DNA of 64,000 nt from Siccirubricoccus sp. G192. GTDB lineage: Bacteria; Pseudomonadota; Alphaproteobacteria; Acetobacterales; Acetobacteraceae. The translations under genes were made by a program, and so were the position numbers. Shown here in pieces: positions 39,481 to 49,159 of the stretch (positions within the stretch are counted from its first letter, which is position 1; the number at the start of each line of letters is the position of its first letter). Below the pieces are notes generated by a model, which was given only the letters and a program-made list of their open reading frames with translations, did no database searches and was not told the origin of the DNA. The stretch covers positions 5,110,501 to 5,174,500 of the forward strand of contig NZ_JAHREN010000001.1 in assembly GCF_019084075.1 (NCBI RefSeq), read 5' to 3'.

Positions 39481-41565
39481 GCACACCTCTCCTGCGCCGC
39501 AGCCTCGAGCGGGCGTGCGGCAGCGGCAGGCAGGGTGAGGCGCATGGTCGTGCCCGCGCCCGGCCGGCTCAGCACGGCCAGGTCGCCGCCCGCGCCGCGC
39601 AGCAGGTCGCGCGCCTGCCAGGCGCCGATGCCGCTGCCCCGCGGCTTGGAGGTGCTGAGCGGGCGGAACAATTCGTCACGGATGAATTCCGGGGTCATGC
39701 CTTGGCCGCGATCGGTGATGTCCACCACGATGCGCCCGGCCTCGTGCCGCACCCGCACCTGCACCGGCTCGCCCGGACCGGAGGCTTCGGCGGCATTGTC
39801 GAGCAGATGCGTCACGGCGGCATCGAAGCGCTCCGGTGCCATGGCCGCGAGGTCCGGCGCCTGTCCGTCATCCTCGATATGGATGGGATGTGCCCTTGCC
39901 CCGGCGATGGCACGGAGCCGGGCCAGCGGTGCGACGGCAGTGGCAGGCGGCGCGACCGGCGCCTCCTCGGGCTGGCGCAACCGGGCGATGAGGGTATTGA
40001 TCCGCGTCGCCGAGGCACGGACGGTGAGCAGCATGTCGCGCTGGAACTCCGGGTCCTGCAGATTCTCATCCGCATTGGCGAGCAGCAGGGAGAGCTGGCT
40101 CGATACGGTCTTCACGTCATGCGCGACGAAGGCGAAGCGCTTGGCATAATCCGCCAGCCGCCGCTCATCCACCAGCCGCTCGGCGGCCCGGCGCTCGGCC
40201 AGGAACATGGCCACCTCCCGGCCAAGGGTGCGTAGCAGGTCGAAGACCTCCTGGTCGAGCGTGAAGGCGGCGCGCGGCCGGGCGAGCAGCACCGCGCCCA
40301 GCAACCCCTCGCGGTGGTGGAGGAGCGGCACGGCGAGCCAGAGCGGTCCGAAGGCGGCGCGCAGATCCGCCGGCAGGTCCGTGGCGAGAACCGCGACCCA
40401 GCCGCCGTCCCGCAGCGCAGCGAAAAGGGCATGGTCCTCGGGCAGCGCAACCGGCTCGGCCGGCAGATTCCAGGACCCGGTCCAGCGCAGCCCGGGCTCG
40501 CCGGGGTCGCGCAGCAGCAGCACGCCGGCGGGGCTGTCCACCGGGTCGGCGATGGCGCGGATGGCGCGGACCGGAGCCGGCGCCTCGTTGTCGGGGGCAG
40601 AGAGGGCGGTGGCGCAGCGCAGCCATTCCTGGCGGTAGTCGTAGCGGGCGGTGAAGAAGTGATCCACGACCAGGCGCCGCACCTTGGACCGCACGGAACG
40701 CGAGGCGGCGGCGACCACCAGCACCAGCACCCCGCCGGCCAACAGGCTTGCCTGCGCCGCCCGGCCCCAATCCGCCCCGAAATGGCGCAGCGCCTCCCCG
40801 GCGGCGCCGACGCCCAGCAGGAAGGCGCCGGCCACCACCAGGGTCGCGCCGTGGAACACCACCTCGCGCGAGACCGGGGGGGTCGTGCCGCCAGCGCCGG
40901 CCGCGCACCGCCGCGACCGCCAGCAGCGGCAGCGCCAGCGCGGTCAGCGCGGCACGGGCATCGAGCAGCACCGGGGACACCGCCCGGTAGAGCGCCGCAT
41001 CCGCATAGAGCAGCACATCGAAGGCGGAGAGGCCGCCCAGCGCGATGCAGGGCAGATTGACCTGCCAGCGCGAGGCTTCGTTGGCATTGCGGTACAGGTT
41101 CTCGGCCAGCAGCACCACCAGCAGGGCCAGGCCGAGCCGCGCCAGCAGCGCCGGCGAACCCAGCGTGGGCAGCGCCAGCGCGTCATCGGCGCCGGGCATC
41201 ACCGAGGCCAGGGCAAGCACCGTCACCACCCCGCCCGCCCAGGCGAAGCGGCGCACGAAAGGCGCCGCACGGCCGGCGACGCGGCGGCAGAGGCTCAGTA
41301 GCAGGGCGAACCAGACCGCGCCGCGCAGGATCTCGAGCGCCCCGGCCACCCCCGAAAGCGGCGTCTCCGGCGTGAGCGCCACCGCCGCCGCCCAGAGTGC
41401 GGCGCCGCCGCAGGCCATGGCCGGCAGGAGCATCGCCCGGCCGCGCCCGACGCCGAGCACCAGCACGGTCCAGACCAGGCAGACCGCGGCGCAGCCGGCA
41501 TAGAACAGGGGAGAGGCGGCGACCGTCACGCTGGCCGCGGCCTGGCTGCCCGGTTCATCGCGCAC
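39477..41565 (-). CDS. prsK: XrtA/PEP-CTERM system histidine kinase PrsK, apparent frameshift
   Basis: The combined product is about 695 residues: seven or more N-terminal transmembrane helices, a GAF-like segment (residues about 300-430), then kinase motifs AFVAHDVKTVSSQLSLL (H box), HLLDNAAEA (N box) and RGSGIGAWQARDLL (G box). The frame breaks in a G7 run at 40876-40882; six bases restore RHDPPVSREVVFHG. The GTG at 41565 was chosen; a GTG at 41586 is also possible. It should phosphorylate PrsR in response to an envelope signal. It overlaps both neighbours. Confidence 0.85.
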
Positions 41566-42907
41566 CCTCCTGGAACAGCACGACACGGACGGTCGCGACC
41601 AGGATCAGCAGGTCCAGGAAAAGGCTGCGCCGCCGGATGTAGTAGAGGTCGTAGGCGAGCTTCATCCGGGCATCCTCCACCGAGGCGCCATAGGGGTAGT
41701 TGACCTGGGCCCAGCCGGTGATGCCGGGCTTGACGCAGGCGCGGTCATTGTAGTGCGGGATGATCCGGCCGAGCTGCTCGACGAAGCAGGGCCGCTCCGG
41801 CCGCGGGCCGACGAGGGCCATGTCGCCGCGCAGCACGTTCAGCACCTGCGGGATCTCGTCGATGCGGGTCAGCCGGATCAGGCGCCCGACCCGGGTGACG
41901 CGCGGATCCTGCCGGCTGGCCCAGAGCGCGCCGCCTGCCTCGGCATCCACCGTCATGCTGCGGAATTTGAGCAGCGTGAACACCCGGCCGCCACGGCCGA
42001 CGCGCTCCTGCCGATAGAAGACCGGGCCGGGGCTGTCGAGCTTGATGGCCAGCGCGGTGAGCAGCAGCACCGGCAGGGTCAGCAGCACCAGGGAGAGGCT
42101 GGCCGCAAGGTCGAGGCCGCGGCGTGCCGCGGCATCCAGCAGGCTGTCCCGGGGGCCGCTGGTGGCCAGCCAGTCTTCGGGCAGATGCTCGAAATCCACG
42201 CGGCTCAGGCGCCGCTCACGGAATTCGGCGGCGCTGAATACGGGCATGCCCGCAGCCTCGCAACGGCGGCGGACCGCGGCCGGCACGCTCGCCGGATCGG
42301 CGGCGACGACGGCCCAGATGCGCCGTGCCCGCAACCGCTCGGGGGCGAGCGCCTCGGCGAGAGCGCCGCCGGCCGGAATGGCGAGGGCGACCTCGAAGGG
42401 GTCATGGCGCGGCGAGTCCCCGGCGGCCTCGGCTTCGGGGGCGAGTGGCCCTTCCGGCCCATGCACCACGGCCAGGCGATGCTTGAGGAAACCGCTGCGC
42501 GCGGCGGCGGCGAAGCCGAGCCGCGTCAGCAGGATGGCGGCGGCGGAGGCCAGCAGCACCTCGGTGAGGCTGCCCCAGGGGGCATTCCCGAACTGGCCCG
42601 GGGCCACCACCATCAGGATCAGCCGCGCCAGCAGCAGCAGCAGCAGGGCGGCTACGGTGGCACCGGCCAGCAACCGCCTGGCCCGCTGCCAGGCCTCGGG
42701 CTGATAAAGGCCGCTGGCGCCGGAGATGATGCCGGAACACAGGGCGAAGGCGGCGGCGAAGGCGACGGTCCCGCCGTGATCCGCGGGCACCCCCTGGACG
42801 ATGCCCCAGGAAAGTATGGCGTATACGGCCACAAAGCATGCAATTGCTTCGACTACGTAAAGAAGAAGCAGTTCCGATCTGACGCTGTGGCCGAACAGGT
42901 TCGTCAT
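41555..42907 (-). CDS. XrtA/PEP-CTERM system sugar transferase (TIGR03013 type, WbaP/EpsB-like)
   Basis: This 450-residue protein has four to five N-terminal membrane helices, a middle Rossmann-like part, and a C-terminal bacterial sugar transferase domain with KLDSPGPVFYRQERVG, FTLLKFRSM, LIRLTRIDEIPQVLNVLRGDMALVGPRPE and KPGITGWAQVNY. It should load the first sugar phosphate on undecaprenyl phosphate to start the polymer. The ATG at 42907 has GGGGAG just upstream. It is the first gene of the leftward operon from the 43-kb hub. Confidence 0.92.
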   Translation of the reverse strand: MTNLFGHSVRSELLLLYVVEAIACFVAVYAILSWGIVQGVPADHGGTVAFAAAFALCSGIISGASGLYQPEAWQRARRLLAGATVAALLLLLLARLILMVVAPGQFGNAPWGSLTEVLLASAAAILLTRLGFAAAARSGFLKHRLAVVHGPEGPLAPEAEAAGDSPRHDPFEVALAIPAGGALAEALAPERLRARRIWAVVAADPASVPAAVRRRCEAAGMPVFSAAEFRERRLSRVDFEHLPEDWLATSGPRDSLLDAAARRGLDLAASLSLVLLTLPVLLLTALAIKLDSPGPVFYRQERVGRGGRVFTLLKFRSMTVDAEAGGALWASRQDPRVTRVGRLIRLTRIDEIPQVLNVLRGDMALVGPRPERPCFVEQLGRIIPHYNDRACVKPGITGWAQVNYPYGASVEDARMKLAYDLYYIRRRSLFLDLLILVATVRVVLFQEGAR

Positions 42908-43120
42908 CGTACCACTCCCCGGCATGCCTCAGGCCACGGGCCGAGGGGCTCGCTGTCGCTCTCGGCAGCTTGCCGTGCCTCCAGAGTTTGAGATTAATTT
43001 CGGTAAAGACCTAGCCCGAGAATGCGGCCGGGGCAGGAGAACGGCATCAACATCTCGATAGGGTTTCGAGGCCACCTTCGGCGTCACGGCGCTGTGATAC
43101 GATGGTTTCCGTAACGTGAT

Positions 43121-43142
43121 GCACAGAAGTATAGTTCTGTGC
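43121..43142. promoter_or_regulatory. Inverted repeat, possible activator-binding site
   Basis: GCACAGAA, six bases, TTCTGTGC is a perfect eight-bp dyad in the middle of the divergent hub, about 45 bp upstream of the sigma-54 candidate. Its symmetry and spacing suit a dimeric regulator such as PrsR, but this is inference. Confidence 0.5.
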
Positions 43143-43183
43143 TACCTCAAGTTGTGCCTCCCTGCGATGCGGCTGTACCGCCG

Positions 43184-43200
43184 GAGGTTCCATTTTTGCG
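43184..43200 (+). promoter_or_regulatory. Candidate sigma-54 (-24/-12) promoter for the EPS export operon
   Basis: GG at 43186-43187 is ten bases from GC at 43198-43199, with TTTTGC at the -12 side. The -24 side (AGGTTC) departs from the TGGCAC consensus, so this is a weak to moderate match. Confidence 0.4.
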
Positions 43201-43292
43201 ACTGCGAGGGTCTAAAATTTTGTCTTAATTGCCCATAAGTCTATTGCGCCGGATGCTTCACGGTGCATAGGCTGGTACCGCTTTCATGGACA

Positions 43293-43338
43293 GGGGCGCC
43301 ATTGCGCCCCGGCGGACGAGGCCGCGCCGCGACGGCGC
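43293..43338 (+). promoter_or_regulatory. Two GC-rich hairpins in the leader of the EPS export operon
   Basis: GGGGCGC-CATT-GCGCCCC (43293-43310) and GCGCCG-CGA-CGGCGC (43324-43338) are perfect stems ending seven bases before the GAGGAG ribosome site. They could affect translation or message stability of the first gene. Confidence 0.4.
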
Positions 43339-43358
43339 GCTCCTGAGGAGTGCAGGGT

Positions 43359-43991
43359 ATGGTGGCGCACCGTTTGCTGACTGTTTCTGTGGCGCTGGCC
43401 TGTGCCCTTGCGCTGGCGGCCTGCGGCAGCGGCCCGCGGACACCGTTGCCGGCTACCGAGGACGCCCCGGCAACGAGTTCCGGGTATATCATCGGTCCGG
43501 GCGACGGGCTGACCGTCTTCGTCTACCGTGCGCCGGAACTCAGCGCCCCCAACCTTCCGGTACGCCCCGACGGGCGCATCTCGCTGCCGCTCGTCCCCGA
43601 TATCGAGGCGGCGGGCCGCACCCCTTCGCAACTCGCACGCGAGATAGAGCAGCGCCTGAGCACCTATGTGCGCGACCCGAACGTGACCGTGATGGTGCAA
43701 TCCTTCCAGGGGCCGCCGAACCGGCAGATCCGGGTCCTCGGCGAGGCGACGCAGCCCATGGGCATCCCCTACCGGGACGGCATGACGGTGCTCGATGTCA
43801 TGATCAGCGCCAAGGGCCTGACCCGCTACGCCGCCGGGAACCGCGCCGAGATCATCCGCCGCGAGCGGGAGGGCGCACCGCCGGAAGTCATCAAGGTGCG
43901 CCTGTCCGACCTGCTGCGCGACGGCGATGTGTCGCAGGACCTGCCGATGCGGCCCGGGGACACGCTGGTCATTCCACAGGGCTGGTTCTAG
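43359..43991 (+). CDS. XrtA-associated polysaccharide biosynthesis/export lipoprotein (Wza-like)
   Basis: This 210-residue protein has a lipoprotein signal with lipobox LAAC (Cys22), then the Poly_export domain starting YIIGPGDGLTVFVYRAPEL and a SLBB region with RQIRVLGEATQPMGIPYRDGMTVLDVM. It is the short outer-membrane export component of exosortase A loci (TIGR03027 type), carrying polymer across the outer membrane. A GAGGAG ribosome site lies upstream of the ATG at 43359. It is the first gene of the rightward nine-gene operon. Confidence 0.93.
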   Translation: MVAHRLLTVSVALACALALAACGSGPRTPLPATEDAPATSSGYIIGPGDGLTVFVYRAPELSAPNLPVRPDGRISLPLVPDIEAAGRTPSQLAREIEQRLSTYVRDPNVTVMVQSFQGPPNRQIRVLGEATQPMGIPYRDGMTVLDVMISAKGLTRYAAGNRAEIIRREREGAPPEVIKVRLSDLLRDGDVSQDLPMRPGDTLVIPQGWF

Positions 43992-44007
43992 GGAAAGGCG
44001 CGACACC

Positions 44008-45519
44008 ATGCAGATCGCCGCGCTCATCAGGCGCCAGGCCGCGGCCGCCTGGCGCCATCGCTGGAAGGCGCTGGCCCTCGCCTGGCTTGTCGCCGGGCTT
44101 GGCTGGGCGGGTGTCTACACCATCCCGAACCAGTTCCAGGCGAATGCCCGCATCTATGCGGATGCCGATGCGATCCTGGGCTCGCTGCTCCGCGGCATCG
44201 CGATCGACAACTCCACCACCAGCCAGGTCGAGATGCTGCAGCGGACCCTGCTGAGCCGGCCGAACCTGGAGAAGGTGATCGCCAGGACCGATCTCGACAT
44301 GCGGGTGGACAGCACCGCCTCGCGCGAGCGGCTGCTGCTCGACCTGGCGCGGTCGATCCGCATCACGCCGCAGACCAGGAACCTGTTCACCATCGAGTAT
44401 CGCGATCCGCAGCCCCGTCTCGCCCATGACGTCGTGCAGGCGGTCATCAACCTCTTCATCGAATCCGCCGCCGGCTCCGACCGCCAGCAGATCGACAATG
44501 CCCGGCAGTTCCTGGCGCAGCAGATCCAATCCTATGAAGTCAAGCTGCGCGAGGCCGAGCGCCGCCGGGCCGAGTTCCAGGCCCGCTACATGGACCTGCT
44601 GCCTTCGGCGAATGGCGGCGCCTCGCGACTCGATGCGCAGCGGGTGCAGCAGCAGCATTTGCTGGGCGAATTGCAGGACGCGCGCATGCGCCGCGACCTC
44701 ACGCGGCAACAGCTCGCGCAGGCTCCGGCCATGCTGCCGGCGGGTGCGGATGGCGGCAGCGGTGAAAGCCGGCTCGCGGAAGCCGAGCGGAACCTGCGTG
44801 AGCTGCGCCTGCGCTATACCGAGCGGCATCCGGAGGTCATCAGCACCCGCAACATGATCGAGGAATTGCGCGCCAGCGGTGGTGGCGGACCGGCTCGCCC
44901 GGCTGGCCCCCGCAGCGTCGCCGGCCCCCGCGCGAACCCGCTCTATGAGCAACTCAAGGTGCGGATGGTGGATGCGGACGCCCAGGTCGCATCGCTGGAG
45001 CGGCAGACCCGCGACGGCCAGGCCGAGCTGGAACGGCTGGAGGCGGTGGCGCGGACCCAGCCGGAACTGGCGGCGCAGTTCACCAATCTCGACCGCGACT
45101 ACACCGTCATGCGCCGCAACTACGAGGAGCTGCTGGCCCGCCGCGAGGCGCTGCAGATCGGCGACGCGGCGCGGACGGGATCGGACCGGGTCAAGATGGA
45201 GGTGGTGGACCCGCCGACGGTTCCCGCCCTGCCGGTCGCGCCGAACCGCCCGCTGCTGCTCTCGGGGGTGCTGCTGCTCGGCCTGGGCGCGGGCGCCGCG
45301 CTGGCCTTCCTGCTCGCGCAGCTGGATGCGACCTTCTACACCGTGCATGACCTGCGCGGCATCGGCCTGCCGGTCCTGGGTGGCATATCGGCCCTGCGAG
45401 GGGCGCCGGCACACCGGGCGCTTCCGGTGCTGGCCTTCGGGACTGGCTTCGTGCTTCTTCTCCTGGCGTTCGGCGCCGTCATGGCCGGGCCCACGCTGCT
45501 GCTGAGGGCCTTCGCATGA
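44008..45519 (+). CDS. XrtA system polysaccharide chain length determinant (Wzz-like)
   Basis: This 503-residue inner-membrane protein has a first helix near residues 20-37, a long periplasmic coiled-coil-rich domain with NLFTIEYRDPQPRLAHDVV, and a second helix near the C-terminus (about residues 415-435) plus a further hydrophobic tail. This is the Wzz/PCP layout of the family TIGR03007. It sets polymer length with the tyrosine kinase encoded next. Its ATG at 44008 is 16 bases after the lipoprotein stop. Confidence 0.92.
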   Translation: MQIAALIRRQAAAAWRHRWKALALAWLVAGLGWAGVYTIPNQFQANARIYADADAILGSLLRGIAIDNSTTSQVEMLQRTLLSRPNLEKVIARTDLDMRVDSTASRERLLLDLARSIRITPQTRNLFTIEYRDPQPRLAHDVVQAVINLFIESAAGSDRQQIDNARQFLAQQIQSYEVKLREAERRRAEFQARYMDLLPSANGGASRLDAQRVQQQHLLGELQDARMRRDLTRQQLAQAPAMLPAGADGGSGESRLAEAERNLRELRLRYTERHPEVISTRNMIEELRASGGGGPARPAGPRSVAGPRANPLYEQLKVRMVDADAQVASLERQTRDGQAELERLEAVARTQPELAAQFTNLDRDYTVMRRNYEELLARREALQIGDAARTGSDRVKMEVVDPPTVPALPVAPNRPLLLSGVLLLGLGAGAALAFLLAQLDATFYTVHDLRGIGLPVLGGISALRGAPAHRALPVLAFGTGFVLLLLAFGAVMAGPTLLLRAFA

Positions 45520-46457
45520 ACGAGTTCCCGGCGCGCCGCCCGCATCTGGTCGAGCGTGCGGTGGAGGCCATGCAGGGTTTCGACCTGCTGTCGCCTTCAC
45601 CCTCGCCTTCGCCCCCGCCCGGCCCGGTCGCCCAGACGCCGCCACCAAAGCCGCCACAGCCGGCGCCGCCCGACGAGCGGGTGGCGCCGGAGGCTGCGGC
45701 CGCGCCGGCCGATTCCACCCCCGCCAGCATCAGCCTGGATACCTTGACGCGGGCCGGCCTGGCCACGATCCCCGGTGGCGCGCGGAGCCGGATCTCGGAA
45801 GAGATCGGCGTCGTGCAGCACCAGATCGTCCGCACCATGCTGGCGGCCGAGCCGGGTGACAGCCGTTCGCATCTCATCCTCATCACCAGCGCCAGGCCCG
45901 ACGAGGGCAAGACCTTCAACGCCTTGAACATCGCGGTCAGCATGGCGGTCAGCAGCGCCATGCCGGTCGTGCTGGTCGATGCCGACGGCAAGTCGCATGG
46001 CTCGCTCGGCGATCTGCTCGGCCAGGTCGAGGCGCCCGGGTTGCGGACGCTCGCGGCCGATCCGGCGCTGCATCCGCGCCGCATGCTGGTGCCGACGGCG
46101 GTGCCCGGGTTGCTGTTCCTGCCTTATGGCGCGCCGGTTCCCGGCGGGCCGGAGGTGCCGCCCAGCGCGGCCATGGCGGCCGCCCTCCAGCGGCTGGCCA
46201 CGGCGATGCCGCACCATGCCGTCATCGTCGATACCTCACCTTGCCTGTCCACCAGCGACACCAGCAGCCTCGCGCCCATCGCCGGACAGGTGGTGATGGT
46301 GGTGCAGGCGGAGCGGACGCAGCGCAACGAGGTGGAGGCCGCGCTCGACATCGTCGAGGCCTGCCCGACATTGCAGTTGCTGCTCAACCGGGTGCGGATC
46401 ACCGCCAACGACACCTTTGGCGCATACGGTGAATACGGTGCATCGCCCGCCGCATAG
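45516..46457 (+). CDS. XrtA-associated tyrosine autokinase (BY-kinase)
   Basis: This 313-residue cytoplasmic ATPase has a proline-rich N-terminal linker, then a P-loop reading ITSARPDEGKTF (Walker A), VVLVDADGK (Walker A') and VIVDTSPCL (Walker B). It is the partner of the chain-length protein, whose stop it overlaps by four bases. The P-loop has Asp where BY-kinases usually have Gly before EGKT. The C-terminal tyrosine tail is short, with two Tyr in AYGEYG. It would regulate polymerisation by autophosphorylation. Confidence 0.9.
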   Translation: MNEFPARRPHLVERAVEAMQGFDLLSPSPSPSPPPGPVAQTPPPKPPQPAPPDERVAPEAAAAPADSTPASISLDTLTRAGLATIPGGARSRISEEIGVVQHQIVRTMLAAEPGDSRSHLILITSARPDEGKTFNALNIAVSMAVSSAMPVVLVDADGKSHGSLGDLLGQVEAPGLRTLAADPALHPRRMLVPTAVPGLLFLPYGAPVPGGPEVPPSAAMAAALQRLATAMPHHAVIVDTSPCLSTSDTSSLAPIAGQVVMVVQAERTQRNEVEAALDIVEACPTLQLLLNRVRITANDTFGAYGEYGASPAA

Positions 46458-48138
46458 CGAAGGGCGGCCCGGCCGCGGGGCGCTGGCATGGGCGGGGCGC
46501 TGCGCGGCCTTCGGGGCGGCGCTGGCGGCTGCGACCCCGGCACTGGCAGATCCGCCCCCCTTTCCCGGAACCGAAGCGCCGGACTGGCCTGGGCCGACCT
46601 CGACTGCGCCATCCACGGAGGGCGAATCCAGCGGCCCGCTTTCCCCGCCACCGGTGCGTCTCGGCAATCTCGGCTTCCCCTTCGGCGCGCCGACTACCGA
46701 GCCCGGCTCGGCGGGGCGAAGCTGGAACATCGTGCCGAGCCTGGCGGTCCAGTTGATGGGCACCGACAATGTGAACCAGACCAGCCGCGGCCAGCGTTCC
46801 GACCTCATCACCAGCATCATTCCCGGCATCTTCGCCACGGCCGACACGTCGCGGCTGCGGGGCACGCTCAGCTACTCGCCTAATTTCCAGATCTATGCCT
46901 CGGAGAGCGACCAGAACCGGATCGCCCACCTCTACAATGCCCAGGCGCTGGCCACGCTGATACCGCAGAGCCTGTATTTCGATCTGCGCGGTACCGGGTC
47001 CGTGCAGGCGACCGCCGGTGGTTCCTCGCCGCAGGGCGGGCTGGTGACCGACCGGCGCAACCAGGTACAGACCACCAGCATACAGGCCTCGCCCTACTAC
47101 ATCCATCGCTTCGGCGGCCTGGCCACGGCGCAGATCGGCTACGCCTTCCAGCATGTTTCCCAGGACGGGAACAACCAGTTCCTGTCCCAGGGCGGGGCGC
47201 CCTTCTTCACCGCCCAGGAATTCACCGCCCATCAAGGCTATGCGGTGGTCCGCACCGGCGAGGATTTCGGCCCCCTCGCCTTCCAGGGCCAGGCGAGCGG
47301 CACCTTCTATTCAGGCACCGGCGTGCTGGACAACGCGCATCGCCACATCGCCACGATCGAGGCGCGCTACGCCATCATGCGCGGTGTCGCCGTGCTGGCT
47401 GAAGGCGGCTATGAGGACCAGCGCTATGCCGGCGTGCCGCCGCTGCGGATCCAGGATCCGGTCTGGGCGGTGGGCGTACGCCTGACCCCGGGGCCGGAGA
47501 GCGTGATCATCGCGAAATACGGCCACCGCGACGGCTTCAATTCCTTCTATCTCGATGCCAGCGTTGCGCTTGGCGGCCGAACCCGCCTCACCGCGAACTA
47601 CTCCGACCGGCTGGCGACCTCGGCGCTGCTCGCGGCGGATCTATTGTCCACCACCTCGCTCGATGCGCTCGGCAATCCGGTGGATACCTTGACCGGGGCG
47701 CCGACGCTGCAATCCTACAGTAGCTCCTTCCTCGGCGTGCAGAGCAGCCTGCTGCGGATCAAGCGCGCCGTGGCCGCGATCACCCAGACCTGGCCTCGGG
47801 ACAGCCTCACGCTTTCGGTGTACCATGAGGACCAGCGCCCGGTCGCCATCGCGCCCGGCACCACCGGCTTCGCGCAGGAAGGCATCTATGGCGCCCTGAG
47901 CTGGTCGCATTCGCTGGCGCCGGTGACCAACCTGTTCGGCTACCTGCAATACGGCCATTTCGATTCCCCAACCTCGGGATCGGGAGACCTGTTCAGCGCC
48001 AATGCGGGGCTGACGCACCAGATCAACCCCAAGCTCTCGGCCATCCTGCAATACCTGCTGATCACCCGCAGCGGCAACGCCACGAATGGCCGCGTCACGC
48101 AGAACATCATCCTGGTCGGCCTGCGGCAGACTTTCTAG
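46438..48138 (+). CDS. PEP-CTERM system-associated outer membrane beta-barrel protein (TIGR03016 type)
   Basis: This protein of about 566 residues has a signal peptide ending ALAD and then alternating amphipathic strands throughout, ending in a terminal phenylalanine (VGLRQTF), the sign of an outer membrane barrel. Length and locus position match the exosortase-associated family TIGR03016. The GTG at 46438 was chosen, overlapping the kinase by 20 bases; a TTG at 46417 is an alternative. It may form the outer-membrane conduit for polymer or anchor sorted proteins. Confidence 0.87.
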   Translation: MHRPPHSEGRPGRGALAWAGRCAAFGAALAAATPALADPPPFPGTEAPDWPGPTSTAPSTEGESSGPLSPPPVRLGNLGFPFGAPTTEPGSAGRSWNIVPSLAVQLMGTDNVNQTSRGQRSDLITSIIPGIFATADTSRLRGTLSYSPNFQIYASESDQNRIAHLYNAQALATLIPQSLYFDLRGTGSVQATAGGSSPQGGLVTDRRNQVQTTSIQASPYYIHRFGGLATAQIGYAFQHVSQDGNNQFLSQGGAPFFTAQEFTAHQGYAVVRTGEDFGPLAFQGQASGTFYSGTGVLDNAHRHIATIEARYAIMRGVAVLAEGGYEDQRYAGVPPLRIQDPVWAVGVRLTPGPESVIIAKYGHRDGFNSFYLDASVALGGRTRLTANYSDRLATSALLAADLLSTTSLDALGNPVDTLTGAPTLQSYSSSFLGVQSSLLRIKRAVAAITQTWPRDSLTLSVYHEDQRPVAIAPGTTGFAQEGIYGALSWSHSLAPVTNLFGYLQYGHFDSPTSGSGDLFSANAGLTHQINPKLSAILQYLLITRSGNATNGRVTQNIILVGLRQTF

Positions 48139-48148
48139 GACCGGCGCC

Positions 48149-49159
48149 ATGCACACCGAATATTACGGCTTCAGCGAGCATCCCTTCCAGATGACGCCCG
48201 ATGCGCGGCTGTTCTTCGCCAGCTCGGTGCACCGCCGCGCCTATGCGCATCTCATGTATGGCCTGGCGCAGCGCGAGGGATTCGTGGTGGTGACCGGCGA
48301 GGTCGGCGCCGGCAAGACCACGCTGGTGGAGCGGCTCTGCACCGAGCTTGATCCCAATGGCTTCGTGGTGGCGCGGATCGTGACCACGCAGGTCTCCGGC
48401 GACGACCTGCTGCGCCTGGTGGCCGATGCCTTCGGCGCACCCTCGGAAGGGAACAAGGCCACGGTGCTTCGCGGCATCTCCGCCGCGCTGCGGGCCGGCG
48501 CGACGGAGGACGGCCGGCGCTACCTGCTCATCGTTGACGAGGCGCAGGGCCTGCCGCCGCCGGCGCTGGAGGAGCTGCGCATGCTCTCCAACATCACCGA
48601 GGGCGGGCGGGCGCCGTTGCAGACCATCCTGCTCGGGCAGCCGCAGCTGCGCCGCACCCTCGCCAGCCCCGATCTCGACCAGCTGCGCCAGCGGGTGCTC
48701 GCCTCCTACCATCTCGCCGGCCTGTCGCGCGACGAGACCCATGCCTATGTCGAGCACCGGATGCGCGCGGTGGGCTGGGATGGCCGGCCCGCCTGGGAGG
48801 ACACGGCGCTCGACCTCGTGCACCGGCACAGCGGCGGCATCCCCCGCCGCATCAACCGGCTCTGCTCGCGCGTGCTGCTGGGCGGCGCGCTGGAGCGGAG
48901 CGCGGAGCTGAGCGCCTCTCTGGTCGAGGCCACGGCGCTGGAGCTGGAGGAGGATCTGGGCGGCGGCCAGGGCATCCTGCCGCATGCCGGTCCGCGCGGC
49001 GCGGCGGCCTATGGCGGCGCGCCGTCCTTCGGTGACGAGACGGCGCTGGATGGCCTGGCGCAGCGGGTCGAGGCGCTGGAGCGCCTGACTGCCCGGCGCG
49101 AGCGCGTCTTCAGCCGCATGATGGACCTCTTCGCTGATATCGGCAGCACCCGCCGATGA
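48149..49159 (+). CDS. XrtA/PEP-CTERM system-associated ATPase (ExeA-like)
   Basis: This 336-residue AAA ATPase begins MHTEYYGFSEHPFQMTPD, the family start, and has GEVGAGKTTL at residues 50-59 and LLIVDEAQGL (Walker B). It matches TIGR03015. ExeA-like proteins act at the inner membrane in secretion-system assembly; in exosortase loci their exact job is open. It starts 10 bases after the barrel protein gene and overlaps the deacetylase gene by four bases. Confidence 0.92.
   Translation: MHTEYYGFSEHPFQMTPDARLFFASSVHRRAYAHLMYGLAQREGFVVVTGEVGAGKTTLVERLCTELDPNGFVVARIVTTQVSGDDLLRLVADAFGAPSEGNKATVLRGISAALRAGATEDGRRYLLIVDEAQGLPPPALEELRMLSNITEGGRAPLQTILLGQPQLRRTLASPDLDQLRQRVLASYHLAGLSRDETHAYVEHRMRAVGWDGRPAWEDTALDLVHRHSGGIPRRINRLCSRVLLGGALERSAELSASLVEATALELEEDLGGGQGILPHAGPRGAAAYGGAPSFGDETALDGLAQRVEALERLTARRERVFSRMMDLFADIGSTRR

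Larger units (their letters stand above)
42908..43358. promoter_or_regulatory. 451-bp divergent control hub of the XrtA/EPS locus
   Basis: This is the largest AT-rich gap in the core cluster and separates the two divergent operons (sugar transferase to the left, lipoprotein exporter to the right). It holds a perfect 8-bp inverted repeat (43121-43142), a candidate sigma-54 element (43184-43200), an AT-rich patch (43211-43240) and two hairpins in the rightward leader (43293-43338). A GGCAC word facing the leftward gene at about 42976 has its GC at 11 rather than 10 bases, so it is not called as a promoter. Confidence 0.6.

Noticed and set aside
42922-42935. GG-N10-GC match facing the sugar transferase gene
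   Set aside because: It would start transcription almost at the start codon, and both half-sites are poor apart from the GG and GC.
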